A stretch of 64,000 bases of DNA from Nocardioides ginsengisegetis (GTDB taxonomy: Bacteria > Actinomycetota > Actinomycetes > Propionibacteriales > Nocardioidaceae). A program made the position numbers and the translations under genes. The notes under the pieces are model-generated. The model had not been told where the DNA came from and did no database searches. It saw nothing but the letters and a program-made list of their open reading frames with translations. Positions 1-8,859 of this stretch are shown here, piece after piece. Location of the stretch: the NCBI RefSeq assembly GCF_014138045.1, contig NZ_JACGXA010000001.1, forward strand, positions 2,589,001 through 2,653,000, read 5' to 3'. How positions within the stretch are numbered: the stretch's first letter is position 1; every line of letters starts with the position of its first letter.

Positions 1-63
1 GTCGCACACGGTGTGGTCGCGGGCCTCGACGGGCTCGCCGCAGTGACCGCAGAAGTCGTTCAT
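1..63 (-). CDS. bsaP: Biotin synthase auxiliary protein BsaP (partial, cut by window edge)
   Basis: Only the first 21 codons are in the window. The peptide begins MNDFCGHCGEPV and continues with a further Cys near position 20, giving closely spaced Cys pairs that could hold an iron-sulfur cluster. A GGCGGAG ribosome site sits directly before the ATG, and the start lies 10 bases after the bioB stop, so it is co-transcribed with and probably translationally linked to bioB. Actinobacterial biotin synthases are known to need a small Cys-rich auxiliary protein encoded next to bioB; position and N-terminus fit that family. The C-terminus is not visible. Confidence 0.8.
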   Translation of the reverse strand, partial: MNDFCGHCGEPVEARDHTVCD

Positions 64-73
64 CTCCGCCGGC

Positions 74-1069
74 TCACAGGGTCTTCGCGAGTTCCTTGAT
101 CGGCATCTTCAGGTCCGAGAGGAGGGTGAGGTCCTCGTCGGCGTTGCGGCCGAGCGTCGTCAGGTAGTTGCCCACGATGACGGCGTTGATGCCGCCGAGC
201 AGGCCGTCGCGGGTGCCGAGGTCACCGAGGGTGAGCTCGCGGCCGCCGGCGTAGCGCAGGACGGTGCGCGGCATCGCGAGGCGGAAGGCAGCGATCGTGC
301 GCAGGGCGTCGGCGGAGTCCATGATCGGCAGGTCGCCGAAGGGGGTGCCGGGGCGCGGGTTGAGGAAGTTGAGCGGGACCTCGTGGGGGTCGAGCTCGGC
401 CAGCTGCGAGGCCAGCTCGGCGCGCTGCTCGAGGGTCTCGCCCATGCCGACCAGGCCGCCGCAGCACAGCTCCATGCCGGACTCGCGGACCATCTCGCAG
501 GTCTCCCAGCGCTCCTCGTAGGAGTGCGTAGTCACCACCGAGGGGAAGTAGGACTTCGCGGCCTCGAGGTTGTGGTTGTAGCGGTGGACGCCCATGTCCT
601 TGAGGTCGTCGACCTGCTCCTGGGTGAGCATGCCGAGCGAGCAGGCGACGTTGATGTCGACGGCCTCCTGGATGGCCTTGATGCCGTCACGGACCTGCGT
701 CATCAGGCGCTCGTCGGGGCCGCGGACGGCGGCGACGATGCAGAACTCCGTGGCGCCGGTGGCGGCGGTCTCCTCGGCGGCCTTGACCAGCTGCGGGATG
801 TCCAGCCACACCGAGCGGACCGGCGAGGTGAACTGGCCGGACTGGCTGCAGAAGTGGCAGTCCTCGGGGCAGCCGCCGGTCTTGAGGCTGATGATCCCCT
901 CGACCTCGATCTCGGGGCCGCAGTGCTTCATGCGGACCCCGTGGGCCAGCTCCAGCAGCTCGGGGATCTGGTCGTCGGGGAGCTGGAGGACCTCGACCAG
1001 CTCGTCGTACGACAGTCCTTCGCCGTCGTCGAGGACCTTCGTGCGGGCGCGCTCCAGGATGTCAGTCAC
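74..1069 (-). CDS. bioB: Biotin synthase
   Basis: Radical-SAM enzyme that inserts sulfur into dethiobiotin, the last step of biotin synthesis. The 331-residue reading carries the radical-SAM cluster motif CxxxCxxC (C67, C71, C74, in [10 protein letters not shown]) and the family pattern [13 protein letters not shown] chose the GTG at 1069 rather than an upstream start at 1198 because the protein then begins at the family's usual N-terminus (TDILERA) and because a -10 box TAACCT lies exactly 7 bases upstream, as in other leaderless genes here. It is divergent from bioA and followed by bsaP. Confidence 0.95.
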   Translation of the reverse strand: MTDILERARTKVLDDGEGLSYDELVEVLQLPDDQIPELLELAHGVRMKHCGPEIEVEGIISLKTGGCPEDCHFCSQSGQFTSPVRSVWLDIPQLVKAAEETAATGATEFCIVAAVRGPDERLMTQVRDGIKAIQEAVDINVACSLGMLTQEQVDDLKDMGVHRYNHNLEAAKSYFPSVVTTHSYEERWETCEMVRESGMELCCGGLVGMGETLEQRAELASQLAELDPHEVPLNFLNPRPGTPFGDLPIMDSADALRTIAAFRLAMPRTVLRYAGGRELTLGDLGTRDGLLGGINAVIVGNYLTTLGRNADEDLTLLSDLKMPIKELAKTL

Positions 1070-1076
1070 GCAAGGC

Positions 1077-1082
1077 AGGTTA
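1077..1082 (-). promoter_or_regulatory. -10 box of bioB, leaderless
   Basis: TAACCT on the minus strand, followed by 7 bases (GCCTTGC) and the GTG start, so the transcript should begin at or next to the start codon. The box overlaps the 8-bp palindrome GGTTAACC (1078-1085). Confidence 0.6.
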
Positions 1083-1126
1083 ACCGCCGTGGGGACGCGC
1101 GGCGTACGCCGGTCGGTTACTGGAAC
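1078..1126. promoter_or_regulatory. Possible biotin operator region between bioB and bioA
   Basis: Between the divergent starts are the perfect palindrome GGTTAACC (1078-1085), the palindrome GGCGTACGCC (1101-1110) and the near-palindrome GTTACTGGAAC (1116-1126). Actinobacterial biotin genes are often controlled by the TetR-type repressor BioQ, whose described site has GAAC/GTTAC half-sites. Arrangement and spacing here differ, so the link is inference only. A -10 like TAGACT for bioA is at 1167-1172, 9 bases before its ATG. Confidence 0.3.
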
Positions 1127-1181
1127 GTACGCCGGACGTGCAGGTCGGCGCGCGTGTCGTCGCTCGTAGACTGCCGGGGCG

Positions 1182-2495
1182 ATGACGGCCTCCCCCACTC
1201 AGATCCCCGCGCCGGGCGCGGGCACCGCCCCGGACCTGCTCGCGTTCGACCGCGAGCACGTGTGGCACCCCTACACCTCGATGACCGACCCGACGCCGAC
1301 GCGGCTGGTGACCGGGGCGTCCGGCACCCGGCTGACCCTGGCCGACGGCACCGAGCTGGTCGACGGGATGTCGTCGTGGTGGGCCGCGATCCACGGCTAC
1401 AACCACCCGGTGCTCAACGCCGCGCTCGCCGCGCAGGCGGCCGACTACGCGCACGTGATGTTCGGCGGGCTCACCCACGAGCCCGCGATCCGGCTGGCCC
1501 GGCGGCTGGTCGACCTGTCCCCGGTCGGGCTCGAGCACGTCTTCCTCGCCGACTCCGGGTCGGTGAGCGTCGAGGTCGCGCTCAAGATGGTGCTGCAGTA
1601 CCAGCGCGGGGTCGGCCATCCCGAGCGCACCCGGCTGCTGACGATCCGTGGCGGCTACCACGGCGACACGTTCGGCTGTATGAGCGTGTGCGACCCGGTG
1701 GGTGGCATGCACTCGATGTTCAGCGGCGTGCTGCCGCAGCAGGTCTTCGCCGACCAGCCGCCGTCGTCCCCCGACGGTGTCGCGGCCTGGGCCGCCGGGT
1801 TCGAGGCGCTGGCCGCCGAGCACGCCCACGAGCTGGCCGGGATCATCGTCGAGCCGCTGCTGCAGGGCGCCGGGGGCATGTACGTCTACCCCGCCGAGTG
1901 CCTGCAGGTGATGCGCGAGGTCGCGGACCGGCACGACCTGGTGCTGGTCTTCGACGAGATCGCGACCGGCTTCGGCCGCACCGGCACGCTCTTCGCCGCC
2001 GACGCGGCCGGGGTCTCCCCCGACATCATGTGCGTCGGCAAGGCCCTCACCGGCGGATACCTGACGCTCGCGGCCGCCCTCTGCACGTCGCGGATCGCCG
2101 TCGGCCTCTCCCACTCCGAGTCCGGCGTGCTGATGCACGGCCCGACCTTCATGGGCAACCCGCTCGCCTGCTCGGCCGCCCTCGCGTCGCTGGACCTCCT
2201 CGAGGCCAACGACTGGGAGGCCCAGGTCGCCCGGATCAACGCCGGGCTCGTCGCCGGGCTCGCGCCGGTCCGGCACCTGGCCGGCGTCGCCGACGTGCGC
2301 ACGCTCGGCGCGGTCGGCGTCGTCCAGCTCGACCACCCCGTCGACATGGTGAAGGCCACCGAGGTCGCGATCGAGCACGGCGTGTGGCTGCGGCCCTTCC
2401 GCGACCTGATCTACACGATGCCGCCCTACGTCTCCTCCGACGAGGACGTCGCCACGATCTGTGCGGCGATCGCGGCCGCGGCGGTCGTGGCATGA
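1182..2495 (+). CDS. bioA: Adenosylmethionine--8-amino-7-oxononanoate aminotransferase
   Basis: PLP enzyme converting 7-keto-8-aminopelargonate to 7,8-diaminopelargonate with SAM as amino donor. The 437-residue protein shows the BioA N-terminus [12 protein letters not shown], the [11 protein letters not shown] block, the Asp of [12 protein letters not shown] that contacts PLP, and the Schiff-base lysine K287 in [17 protein letters not shown]. It opens the plus-strand operon; its TGA overlaps the bioF ATG (ATGA). The LTLAAAL context and HPYTSM support BioA rather than another class III aminotransferase. Confidence 0.95.
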   Translation: MTASPTQIPAPGAGTAPDLLAFDREHVWHPYTSMTDPTPTRLVTGASGTRLTLADGTELVDGMSSWWAAIHGYNHPVLNAALAAQAADYAHVMFGGLTHEPAIRLARRLVDLSPVGLEHVFLADSGSVSVEVALKMVLQYQRGVGHPERTRLLTIRGGYHGDTFGCMSVCDPVGGMHSMFSGVLPQQVFADQPPSSPDGVAAWAAGFEALAAEHAHELAGIIVEPLLQGAGGMYVYPAECLQVMREVADRHDLVLVFDEIATGFGRTGTLFAADAAGVSPDIMCVGKALTGGYLTLAAALCTSRIAVGLSHSESGVLMHGPTFMGNPLACSAALASLDLLEANDWEAQVARINAGLVAGLAPVRHLAGVADVRTLGAVGVVQLDHPVDMVKATEVAIEHGVWLRPFRDLIYTMPPYVSSDEDVATICAAIAAAAVVA

Positions 2496-3625
2496 CGACC
2501 CCGTCGGGCTGGGACGCGTGGCTGGCCGCCGAGGCGGCGGCGCGCGACGAAGCCGGGCTGACCCGGCGCCTGGTCCCGCGGAAGGCGGACGACCCGACCA
2601 TCGACCTGGCGGGCAACGACTACCTCGGCCTGTCCCGGCACCCCGACGTCGTGGCCGGGGCCGTCGCCGCGGCCCGTGCCTTCGGCGGCGGCGCGGGTGC
2701 GTCGCGGCTCGTCACCGGCACGCTGACGATCCACGCCGAACTCGAGCGCGCGCTGGCCGACTACACGGGTCAGCCGGAGGCGCTGGTGTTCTCCACCGGC
2801 TACCACGCCAACCTCTCGATCGTGACCGCGCTGGCCGACCGGACGGCGTACGTCGTCTCCGACGCGCACGTCCACGCCTCCCTCGTCGACGCCGTGCGCC
2901 TGTCGAGGGCCGCGCTCGAGATCGTGCCGCACAGCGACGTGACGGCGGTGCGCGAGGCGCTGGCTCGGGCCGACGGCCGCCCCACGCTGGTGCTGGCCGA
3001 GTCGGTCTACTCCGTGCTCGGCGACGAGGCCCCGCTCGTCGAGCTGGCCGCCGCTTGTGAGGAGTACGGCGCCCTCCTGGTCGTCGACGAGGCGCACGGA
3101 CTGGGCGTGCACGGCCCCGGCGTCGTGCACCGGCTCGGCCTGGCCGGTCTGCCGCACGTCGTCGTCACGGCCACCCTGTCCAAGTCGCTCGGCAGCCAGG
3201 GCGGGGCCGTGCTCGGCTCGCCCGCGCTGGTCGAGCACCTCGTCAACCGGGCGCGTCCGTTCATCTTCGACACCGGCCTGGCCCCCGCGGCCGCCGGCGC
3301 GGCCCTGGCCGCTCTCGAGCTGCTGCGCGGCGACCCGGCGCTCCCCGGCGTGGTCCGGCGGCGGGTCACCGACCTGGCCGCCGCGCTGGGCGTCGAGCCG
3401 CCGGCCGGCGCGGTGCTGTCGGTGCCGATGGCCTCGCCGCAGGTCGCCCTGGCCGCTCAGGGCGCCGTCCTCGAGCAGGGCGTCCGGGTCGGCTGCTTCC
3501 GGCCGCCGTCGGTCCCCGACGGCGTCTCCCGGCTGCGGATCACCTCCAGCGCCGGCCCGTCCGACGAGGACTGGGCGCGCGCCGTCGAGGTGCTCGTCGC
3601 CGTCGTGAAGGAGTTCAGGCCATGA
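2492..3625 (+). CDS. bioF: 8-amino-7-oxononanoate synthase
   Basis: PLP-dependent condensation of pimeloyl-thioester with alanine to give 7-keto-8-aminopelargonate. The 377-residue protein has the alpha-oxoamine synthase landmarks: [12 protein letters not shown] near the N-terminus, [10 protein letters not shown], the [14 protein letters not shown] block and the PLP lysine K231 in [13 protein letters not shown]. It starts with ATG overlapping the bioA stop and ends in an ATGA overlap with bioD, so three enzymes are translationally coupled. No bioC/bioH-type pimelate gene is visible in the window. Confidence 0.95.
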   Translation: MTTPSGWDAWLAAEAAARDEAGLTRRLVPRKADDPTIDLAGNDYLGLSRHPDVVAGAVAAARAFGGGAGASRLVTGTLTIHAELERALADYTGQPEALVFSTGYHANLSIVTALADRTAYVVSDAHVHASLVDAVRLSRAALEIVPHSDVTAVREALARADGRPTLVLAESVYSVLGDEAPLVELAAACEEYGALLVVDEAHGLGVHGPGVVHRLGLAGLPHVVVTATLSKSLGSQGGAVLGSPALVEHLVNRARPFIFDTGLAPAAAGAALAALELLRGDPALPGVVRRRVTDLAAALGVEPPAGAVLSVPMASPQVALAAQGAVLEQGVRVGCFRPPSVPDGVSRLRITSSAGPSDEDWARAVEVLVAVVKEFRP

Positions 3626-4290
3626 GCCGCATCGTCGTCGTCACCGGCACGTCCACGGGCGTCGGCAAGACCGTCGCCACCGCGGCGCTCGCGCTGCGCG
3701 CGGCCGGGTCCGGCACCGTCACCGTCGTGAAGCCCGTGCAGACCGGGATCGTCGACGGCGACAGCGACGCCGGGGAGGTGCACCGGCTGACCGGCTGCGG
3801 CGTGCAGGAGTACACCGCGCTCGACGAGCCCCTCGCACCCGACACCGCGGCCCGTCGGCAGGGCGTGCGGATCCCGCCCGTGGCGGAGTACGCCGACCGG
3901 ATCCGGGTGCTCGCGGAGTTCCACGACACGGTCGTCGTCGAGGGCGCGGGCGGGCTGCTGGTCCGCCTCGACACCGACGGCGGCACGATCCTCGACCTCG
4001 CCGCCGAGCTCGCCGAGACGCTCCCCGTCGAGGTCGTCGTCGTCGCCGGGCCGCAGCTCGGGACCCTCAACCACGCCGAGCTCACCGTCGGCGCGATCCG
4101 CGCCCGCGGCCTCGAGCCGGCGGGCGTGGTGATCGGCGCCTGGCCGGCCGAGCCCGGCCTGGCCGAGCGCTGCAACGCCGAGGACCTCCCCCGCGTCACC
4201 GGACTGCCGGTGCTGGCGACCATCCCCGCCGGCGTGGGCACGCTGGACCGCGAGGCCTTCCGCGAGCAGTCGCCGACCTGGTTCGCCTGA
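3622..4290 (+). CDS. bioD: Dethiobiotin synthetase
   Basis: ATP-dependent ring closure of diaminopelargonate with CO2 to dethiobiotin. The 222-residue protein carries the P-loop GTSTGVGKT (residues 9-17), the VVKPVQTG substrate block and VVEGAGGLLVRL, all typical of BioD at the usual length. Last gene of the bioAFD operon; it ends 3 bases before the convergent amidase gene, with no clear hairpin terminator in between. Confidence 0.95.
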   Translation: MSRIVVVTGTSTGVGKTVATAALALRAAGSGTVTVVKPVQTGIVDGDSDAGEVHRLTGCGVQEYTALDEPLAPDTAARRQGVRIPPVAEYADRIRVLAEFHDTVVVEGAGGLLVRLDTDGGTILDLAAELAETLPVEVVVVAGPQLGTLNHAELTVGAIRARGLEPAGVVIGAWPAEPGLAERCNAEDLPRVTGLPVLATIPAGVGTLDREAFREQSPTWFA

Positions 4291-4293
4291 GCG

Positions 4294-5685
4294 TCACCAG
4301 CCCGGCGGCCGCCGGTCGGCCCACGGCGCGGCCTCCTCGACCTGCGCGGAGAGCGACAGCAGCAACGCCTCCTCGGCGGGACGGGCGGCCAGCATCACCC
4401 CGACCGGCAGCCCGTCAGGCGTCCAGTGCGTGGGGAGCGAGACCGCCGGCATGCCGGTGACGTTCCAGGCCGAGGTCCACGGCGTGAAGTCCTTCTGGGC
4501 CTCGAAGTCGGCCCCCGGGTCGGCGTCGTTGCGCAGCGCCCCGACCGGCAACGGCGGAGTTGCGAGCGTCGGCGTCAGCACCGCGTCGTACGGCGCCAGC
4601 GCGGTCAGCGCCTCGGCCGCGAACCGCCTCATCGCGCCGATGGCGAGCCCGAAACCAGGCCCGCTGACGGCGTTGCCGCGCTCGGTCAGCCAGCGGGTCA
4701 GCGGACGCAGCAGGTGCTCGCGCTCGGGCGGCACCACGGACAGCGCGGTCAGCACCGACCAGCAGGTCTCGAAGACCGGCACCGCCTCGCGCGGCAGCGG
4801 GACCGCGACGTCGACGACCTCGTGGCCGAGCGACTCGAGCAGGACCGAGGCGTCCTCCCAGGCCCGGACGCACTCCGGGTCGACCGGCACGTCGGCGATG
4901 ACGGGCTCGACGAAGCGGGCGATCCGCAGCCGACCCGGCGGCCGGTCGCAGGCCGAGAGGAAAGAGGCGTCCGGCGGTGGCGCCCACGACGGGTCGCCGG
5001 GCCGGCGTCCCTCGAGCACGTCGAGCAGCGCGGCTGCGTCCCGCACCGTCCGGGCGATCGAGCCGGCCGTCGCGAGGCCGACCGGGTCGCCGTACATCGG
5101 GTGGCCGCTGATCCGGCCGCGGGTGGGCTTGAGGCCGACCAGCCCGCAGCAGGAGGCCGGGATCCGGATCGACCCTCCCCCGTCGGAGCCCTGGGCGACG
5201 GGCACGAGGCCGGCCGCGACCGCTGCGGCCGCACCACCCGACGAGCCGCCGGCCATCCGGGTGCGGTCCCAGGGGGTCACCGCCGGCGGCAGCCCCTCGG
5301 GCTCGGTGTAGCAGGGCGACCCGAACTCCGGCGTGCTGGTCTTGCCGATGCTGACCATCCCGGCGGCCTCGATCGACAGCGTCACGCCGTCGGAGACGTC
5401 GGGCACGAAGTCGTCGAACGCCGCGGAACCGAAGGTGGTGCGGACCCCGGCGGTCATGTTCAGGTCCTTGATCGCGGTCGGCACGCCGTAGAGCGGCGAC
5501 GTCCCGGTGCCCAGCGACAGGGCCCGGACCCGGGCCAGGTCGGGGGTGAGCGTGACGAACGCGCCGACCGAGTCGAGTCGGTCGGCGCGTTCGAGGTAGT
5601 GCTCGGTGAGCTCGGCGGAGGAGACCTCACGACGCCGGACGAGGTCGCCCTGCTCCAGGGCGGTCAGGTCGTGGAGGTCAGTCAT
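4294..5685 (-). CDS. Amidase-signature family hydrolase
   Basis: A 463-residue amidase-signature protein. The Ser-cisSer-Lys triad is visible: K73 in AIKDLNMTAG, the Gly/Ser loop GGSSGG with S148/S149, and nucleophile S172 in GGGSIRIPAS. It is a free-standing monomeric amidase (many hydrolyse short-chain or aryl amides), not the GatA subunit, which is encoded separately at 57633-59168. The substrate cannot be told from sequence. TAGTTT lies 7 bases before the ATG, indicating a leaderless transcript. The gene is convergent with bioD. Confidence 0.85.
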   Translation of the reverse strand: MTDLHDLTALEQGDLVRRREVSSAELTEHYLERADRLDSVGAFVTLTPDLARVRALSLGTGTSPLYGVPTAIKDLNMTAGVRTTFGSAAFDDFVPDVSDGVTLSIEAAGMVSIGKTSTPEFGSPCYTEPEGLPPAVTPWDRTRMAGGSSGGAAAAVAAGLVPVAQGSDGGGSIRIPASCCGLVGLKPTRGRISGHPMYGDPVGLATAGSIARTVRDAAALLDVLEGRRPGDPSWAPPPDASFLSACDRPPGRLRIARFVEPVIADVPVDPECVRAWEDASVLLESLGHEVVDVAVPLPREAVPVFETCWSVLTALSVVPPEREHLLRPLTRWLTERGNAVSGPGFGLAIGAMRRFAAEALTALAPYDAVLTPTLATPPLPVGALRNDADPGADFEAQKDFTPWTSAWNVTGMPAVSLPTHWTPDGLPVGVMLAARPAEEALLLSLSAQVEEAAPWADRRPPGW

Positions 5686-5692
5686 GCCCCTG

Positions 5693-5698
5693 AAACTA
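5693..5698 (-). promoter_or_regulatory. -10 box of the amidase gene, leaderless
   Basis: TAGTTT on the minus strand, then 7 bases and the ATG. Confidence 0.55.
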
Positions 5699-5722
5699 CG
5701 CTGCCCGCGGACAGCGGTCCGA

Positions 5723-6271
5723 TCAGGCCGCGGCGGTCTCCGCGTCGAAGTCGACCAGGGTCTGCACGGCGCCGTTGAGCTTGGCCAGCACGTCGGCGTC
5801 GGTCAGCACGTCGACCTCGAGGGCCGACTGCGAGACGGTGACGTCCTCGACCACGACCGCACCGGCGATGCCGGCGGAGCGGGCGGTGTCCTGGTGGGCC
5901 CACTTGCCGCCGTACGGCGTGGGGGTGGCACCGACGACGCCGAACGGCTTGCCCTTGATGGCGCCGACGCCGTAGGGGCGGGAGAGCCAGTCGATGGCGT
6001 TGTTGAGCACGGCGGGCATGGTGCCGTTGTACTCGGGGGTGACGGCCAGCACGCGGTCGGCGTTGGCGACGCGGGCGCGCAGCTCGGCGGCGGCCGCGGG
6101 GACGTTCTCGCCGTCGAGGTCCTCGTTGTAGAACGGGAGCGCCTCGAGGTTCTCGGCGATCTCGACCGTGACGCCCTCGGGCGCCTGGTCACGCAGGGTC
6201 TCGGCGATCTTGCGGTTCAGGGAGTCGGCGCGAAGGCTGCCGACGAGGACGATGACGCGGGTGTCCGACAT
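5723..6271 (-). CDS. NADPH-dependent FMN reductase (flavodoxin-like)
   Basis: A 182-residue flavodoxin-fold quinone/FMN reductase. The FMN phosphate loop is GSLRADSLNRK (from residue 11) and the isoalloxazine-binding block is TPEYNGTMPAVLNNAIDW. Such proteins reduce FMN, quinones or azo dyes with NAD(P)H in the cytoplasm. A GTAGGAG ribosome site precedes the ATG. It is divergent from a TetR regulator across a 131-bp gap with a 14-bp palindrome, so the regulator probably controls it. Confidence 0.85.
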   Translation of the reverse strand: MSDTRVIVLVGSLRADSLNRKIAETLRDQAPEGVTVEIAENLEALPFYNEDLDGENVPAAAAELRARVANADRVLAVTPEYNGTMPAVLNNAIDWLSRPYGVGAIKGKPFGVVGATPTPYGGKWAHQDTARSAGIAGAVVVEDVTVSQSALEVDVLTDADVLAKLNGAVQTLVDFDAETAAA

Positions 6272-6318
6272 GGGGTGCTCCTACGGGGGTCGAGTTCAGG
6301 GCCGTTCACGGTTTCAAA

Positions 6319-6332
6319 CGGACCGCGGTCCG
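6319..6332. promoter_or_regulatory. Candidate TetR operator
   Basis: The 14-bp perfect palindrome CGGACCGCGGTCCG lies midway between the divergent FMN reductase and TetR starts. A second weaker inverted repeat (TCGGC ... GCCGA around a T-rich loop) is at 6346-6365. TetR repressors usually bind such sites and repress both flanking genes. A TAGAGT -10 for the regulator is at 6388-6393. Confidence 0.45.
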
Positions 6333-6402
6333 GTTCTTATTCCGGATCGGCGAACTTTTTTGCCGACCCCCTGATACCCACTCCTCCTAGAGTTGACCCC
6401 TG

Positions 6403-7002
6403 ATGTCCGAACCCCGCCTCCTGCCGCTGCTCGACGCTCCCCACCCCGAGCGTCGCGACGCCGCGCGCAACCGCGAGGCGCTGCTGCTCGCGGCCCAGCG
6501 GCTCGTCGACCACTGCGGGGTCGACGGCGTGACGATGGACGCCGTCGCGCACGAGGCGGGTGTGGGCAAGGGCACGGTCTTCCGCCGCTTCGTCTCCCGC
6601 GAGGGCCTGATGGCGGCGCTGCTGAACTTCTCCGAGACCGAGTGGCAGGCCGCGGTGATGTCCGGCCCGCCGCCGCTCGGCCCGGGCGCCGAGCCGTGGG
6701 ACCGGCTGATGGCCTTCGGCCGCTCGCGCCTGGAGACGACGATCAAGCACGCCGACCTGATCCGGCACGCCGGCCGCGCCGGGTCGCGGTCGTTCGCGGC
6801 GTACTCCTTCGTGGCCATGCACGTGCGCTACCTCCTCGGCGAGCTGCACGTCACCGGCGACCTGCCGCTGCTCGCCACCGCGCTGATGGCCCCGCTGGAG
6901 GCGCCGATCCTGGACCAGCAGGTGCGGATCGAGGGCCTCGAGGTCGACCGCGTGTACGCCGGCTGGGTCGACCTCGCCCGCCGGGTGGTGCGGTCGCCGT
7001 AG
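6403..7002 (+). CDS. TetR/AcrR family transcriptional regulator
   Basis: A 199-residue TetR-family regulator. Its N-terminal HTH contains AQRLVDHCGVDGVTMDAVAHEAGVG and then KGTVFRRFVSREGL, the classic recognition helix region with the conserved Gly-Thr-x-Phe-x-x-Phe turn. The C-terminal helical ligand domain is not diagnostic. It is divergent from the FMN reductase; the shared palindrome suggests autoregulation and control of that oxidoreductase, perhaps in response to quinone- or drug-like molecules (inference). Confidence 0.85.
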   Translation: MSEPRLLPLLDAPHPERRDAARNREALLLAAQRLVDHCGVDGVTMDAVAHEAGVGKGTVFRRFVSREGLMAALLNFSETEWQAAVMSGPPPLGPGAEPWDRLMAFGRSRLETTIKHADLIRHAGRAGSRSFAAYSFVAMHVRYLLGELHVTGDLPLLATALMAPLEAPILDQQVRIEGLEVDRVYAGWVDLARRVVRSP

Positions 7003-7053
7003 CGGGAATGGCCACGTCCTGGCGCGTTCATGTTCCGCTCATGTTCGTGCCTC

Positions 7054-7059
7054 TACGGT
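7054..7059 (+). promoter_or_regulatory. -10 box of the ABC exporter operon, leaderless
   Basis: TACGGT followed by 6 bases (GCGTCC) and the ATG at 7066. Confidence 0.5.
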
Positions 7060-7065
7060 GCGTCC

Positions 7066-8001
7066 ATGACAGAACCGCTGGCCGTGGACGCCGTGGGTGT
7101 GACCAAGGCCTTCGGGTCCCTGCGCGCGGTGGACGACATCACCGTCCGCGTCGCCCCCGGTGAGGTGTACGGCGTGCTCGGGCCCAACGGCGCCGGCAAG
7201 ACGACGTTCCTGCGGATGCTCTTCGGGCTGATCCGCCCCGACGCCGGCACGATCCGGGTCTTCGGCCGGACGTGGGAGGAGGACGGGGCCGCCGTGCTGG
7301 ACGGCGTCGCAGGCTTCATCGAGAGCCCGAAGTTCTACCCCTACCTGACCGGACGGGCCAACCTCGAGGGGCTCGCGCTCCTCGACGGCGGCGCCCGGCC
7401 CGGCCGTCTCGAGGAGGTGCTGGCCATCGTCGACCTGGCCGACCGCGCCGACGACAAGGTGGGTGGCTACTCCTACGGCATGCGGCAGCGGCTCGGCGTC
7501 GCCGCCAGCCTGTTGCGCGACCCGCGCCTGCTGATCCTCGACGAGCCGGCCAACGGCCTCGACCCGGCCGGCATCCGGGACATGCGGGCGCTGGTGAAGC
7601 GGCTCGCGGGGAGCGGGCTGACGGTCCTGCTGAGCTCGCACCACATGGACGAGGTCGAGGAGATCTGCGACAACGTCACGATCATGCGGCGCGGCAGTGT
7701 CGCCTTCCACGGCACCATCGCCGACCTGCGCGCGATGGCCCCCGACCCCGGCCACCTGCTCGCCACCACCGACGACGCGCGGGCGCTCGCGCTGGCCGCC
7801 GACCGGCCCGGCATCGAGGTCGAGCGCGACCCCGAGGCGGCGCTGGTGGTCACCGGGCCCCAGCACGAGGTCTCGGCGTACGTCGCGGACCTGGTGCGCG
7901 CCGGCCTGGACCTGCGCGCGTTCACCCCCACCCGGACGCCGCTGGAGGCGCTGTTCTTCATGCTCACCGACGCGACTCCCGACCTGGAGGAAGTCCGATG
8001 A
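7066..8001 (+). CDS. ABC transporter ATP-binding protein (ABC-2 exporter type)
   Basis: A 311-residue nucleotide-binding subunit. Walker A GPNGAGKT is at about residues 39-46, the signature is the variant YSYGMRQR, Walker B is LLILDEPANGLDP, and the H-loop is LSSHHMDEVEEI. The layout matches ABC-2/CcmA-like exporters, including the C-terminal accessory region of about 80 residues. I chose the ATG at 7066 over 7030 because of the -10 box just upstream and the natural N-terminus. Its TGA overlaps the permease ATG. The exported substrate is unknown. Confidence 0.85.
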   Translation: MTEPLAVDAVGVTKAFGSLRAVDDITVRVAPGEVYGVLGPNGAGKTTFLRMLFGLIRPDAGTIRVFGRTWEEDGAAVLDGVAGFIESPKFYPYLTGRANLEGLALLDGGARPGRLEEVLAIVDLADRADDKVGGYSYGMRQRLGVAASLLRDPRLLILDEPANGLDPAGIRDMRALVKRLAGSGLTVLLSSHHMDEVEEICDNVTIMRRGSVAFHGTIADLRAMAPDPGHLLATTDDARALALAADRPGIEVERDPEAALVVTGPQHEVSAYVADLVRAGLDLRAFTPTRTPLEALFFMLTDATPDLEEVR

Positions 8002-8855
8002 CGACCACGCTGGAGGCCGTCGCCGCGACCACGCGGACGCACCCCGGGCTGGGGGCCGTGCTGCGGTGGGAGACCCGCAAGCTGCGCGCGCAATACCGCG
8101 CGAAGGCCGTGCTCCTCGGGGCGCTGCTGGGCCCGATCCCCGTCGTGTTCATCATCCACGGACAGTCGCGGCCGCCGAAGGACACGCTCTTCGGCCGGTT
8201 CGCCACGGAGAACGGCTTCGCCCTGGCGTTGCTGGTGCTCGGCTTCGCCTCGCAGTGGGTGCTGCCGCTGCTGACCGCGATCGTGGCCGGCGACGTCTTC
8301 GCCAGCGAGGACCAGCACGGCACGTGGAAGACCGTCCTGACCCGCTCGACGAGCCGGGCCCAGCTGTTCTGGGCCAAGGCCCTGGTCGCCAGCGGATTCG
8401 CCGTCCTCGTCCTGGCCGTCCTGGCCGCCTCCACGATCGTCTCGAGCCTCCTCGTCGTGGGCCACCAGCCGCTGATCGGCCTCTCCGGCCAGACCGTCGA
8501 CCCGCGGTCCGCCCTGGAGCTCGTGGCCGCCAGCTGGGCGACCACCCTCCCGCCCATGATCGGCTTCACCTGCCTGGCGATCCTGCTGTCGGTGTGGGCC
8601 CGCAACCCCGCCGTCGGCATCGCCGCCCCGGTCGTGATCGGCATGGTGATGCAGCTCGTCGGCGCACTCGGCGGCATCGAGGCCGTGCGGCCGCTGCTGC
8701 TCACCACGCCGTTCGAGTCCTGGCACGGCCTGCTCACCCAACCGGCCTTCACCGGTCCGCTCGTCCAGGGGGTGCTGGTGAGCGCGGTGTGGAGCCTCGC
8801 GTCCCTCGCCGTCGCCTTCGTCCTGCTCCGCCGTCGCGACATCACCGGAGGCTGA
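7998..8855 (+). CDS. ABC-2 type transporter permease
   Basis: A 285-residue membrane protein with about six hydrophobic segments, for example AVLLGALLGPIPVVFIIH, the LALLVLGFASQWVLPLLTAI stretch, FAVLVLAVLAASTIVSSLL and the C-terminal SAVWSLASLAVAFVLL. The segment EDQHGTWKTVLTRSTSR between membrane helices is typical of ABC-2 permeases. ATGA overlap with the ATPase and a 4-base gap to the next gene mark a three-gene operon. Confidence 0.8.
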   Translation: MTTTLEAVAATTRTHPGLGAVLRWETRKLRAQYRAKAVLLGALLGPIPVVFIIHGQSRPPKDTLFGRFATENGFALALLVLGFASQWVLPLLTAIVAGDVFASEDQHGTWKTVLTRSTSRAQLFWAKALVASGFAVLVLAVLAASTIVSSLLVVGHQPLIGLSGQTVDPRSALELVAASWATTLPPMIGFTCLAILLSVWARNPAVGIAAPVVIGMVMQLVGALGGIEAVRPLLLTTPFESWHGLLTQPAFTGPLVQGVLVSAVWSLASLAVAFVLLRRRDITGG

Positions 8856-8859
8856 CGCC

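Noticed and set aside
1101..1110. GGCGTACGCC palindrome as a specific operator
   Set aside because: GTACGCC-like strings recur throughout the window, also inside genes, so it is probably compositional.
383..3625. Very long open frame through bioB and bioA ending as bioF
   Set aside because: Only the part from 2492 codes (BioF); the rest is antisense or out-of-frame reading of bioB and bioA, a GC-skew artefact.
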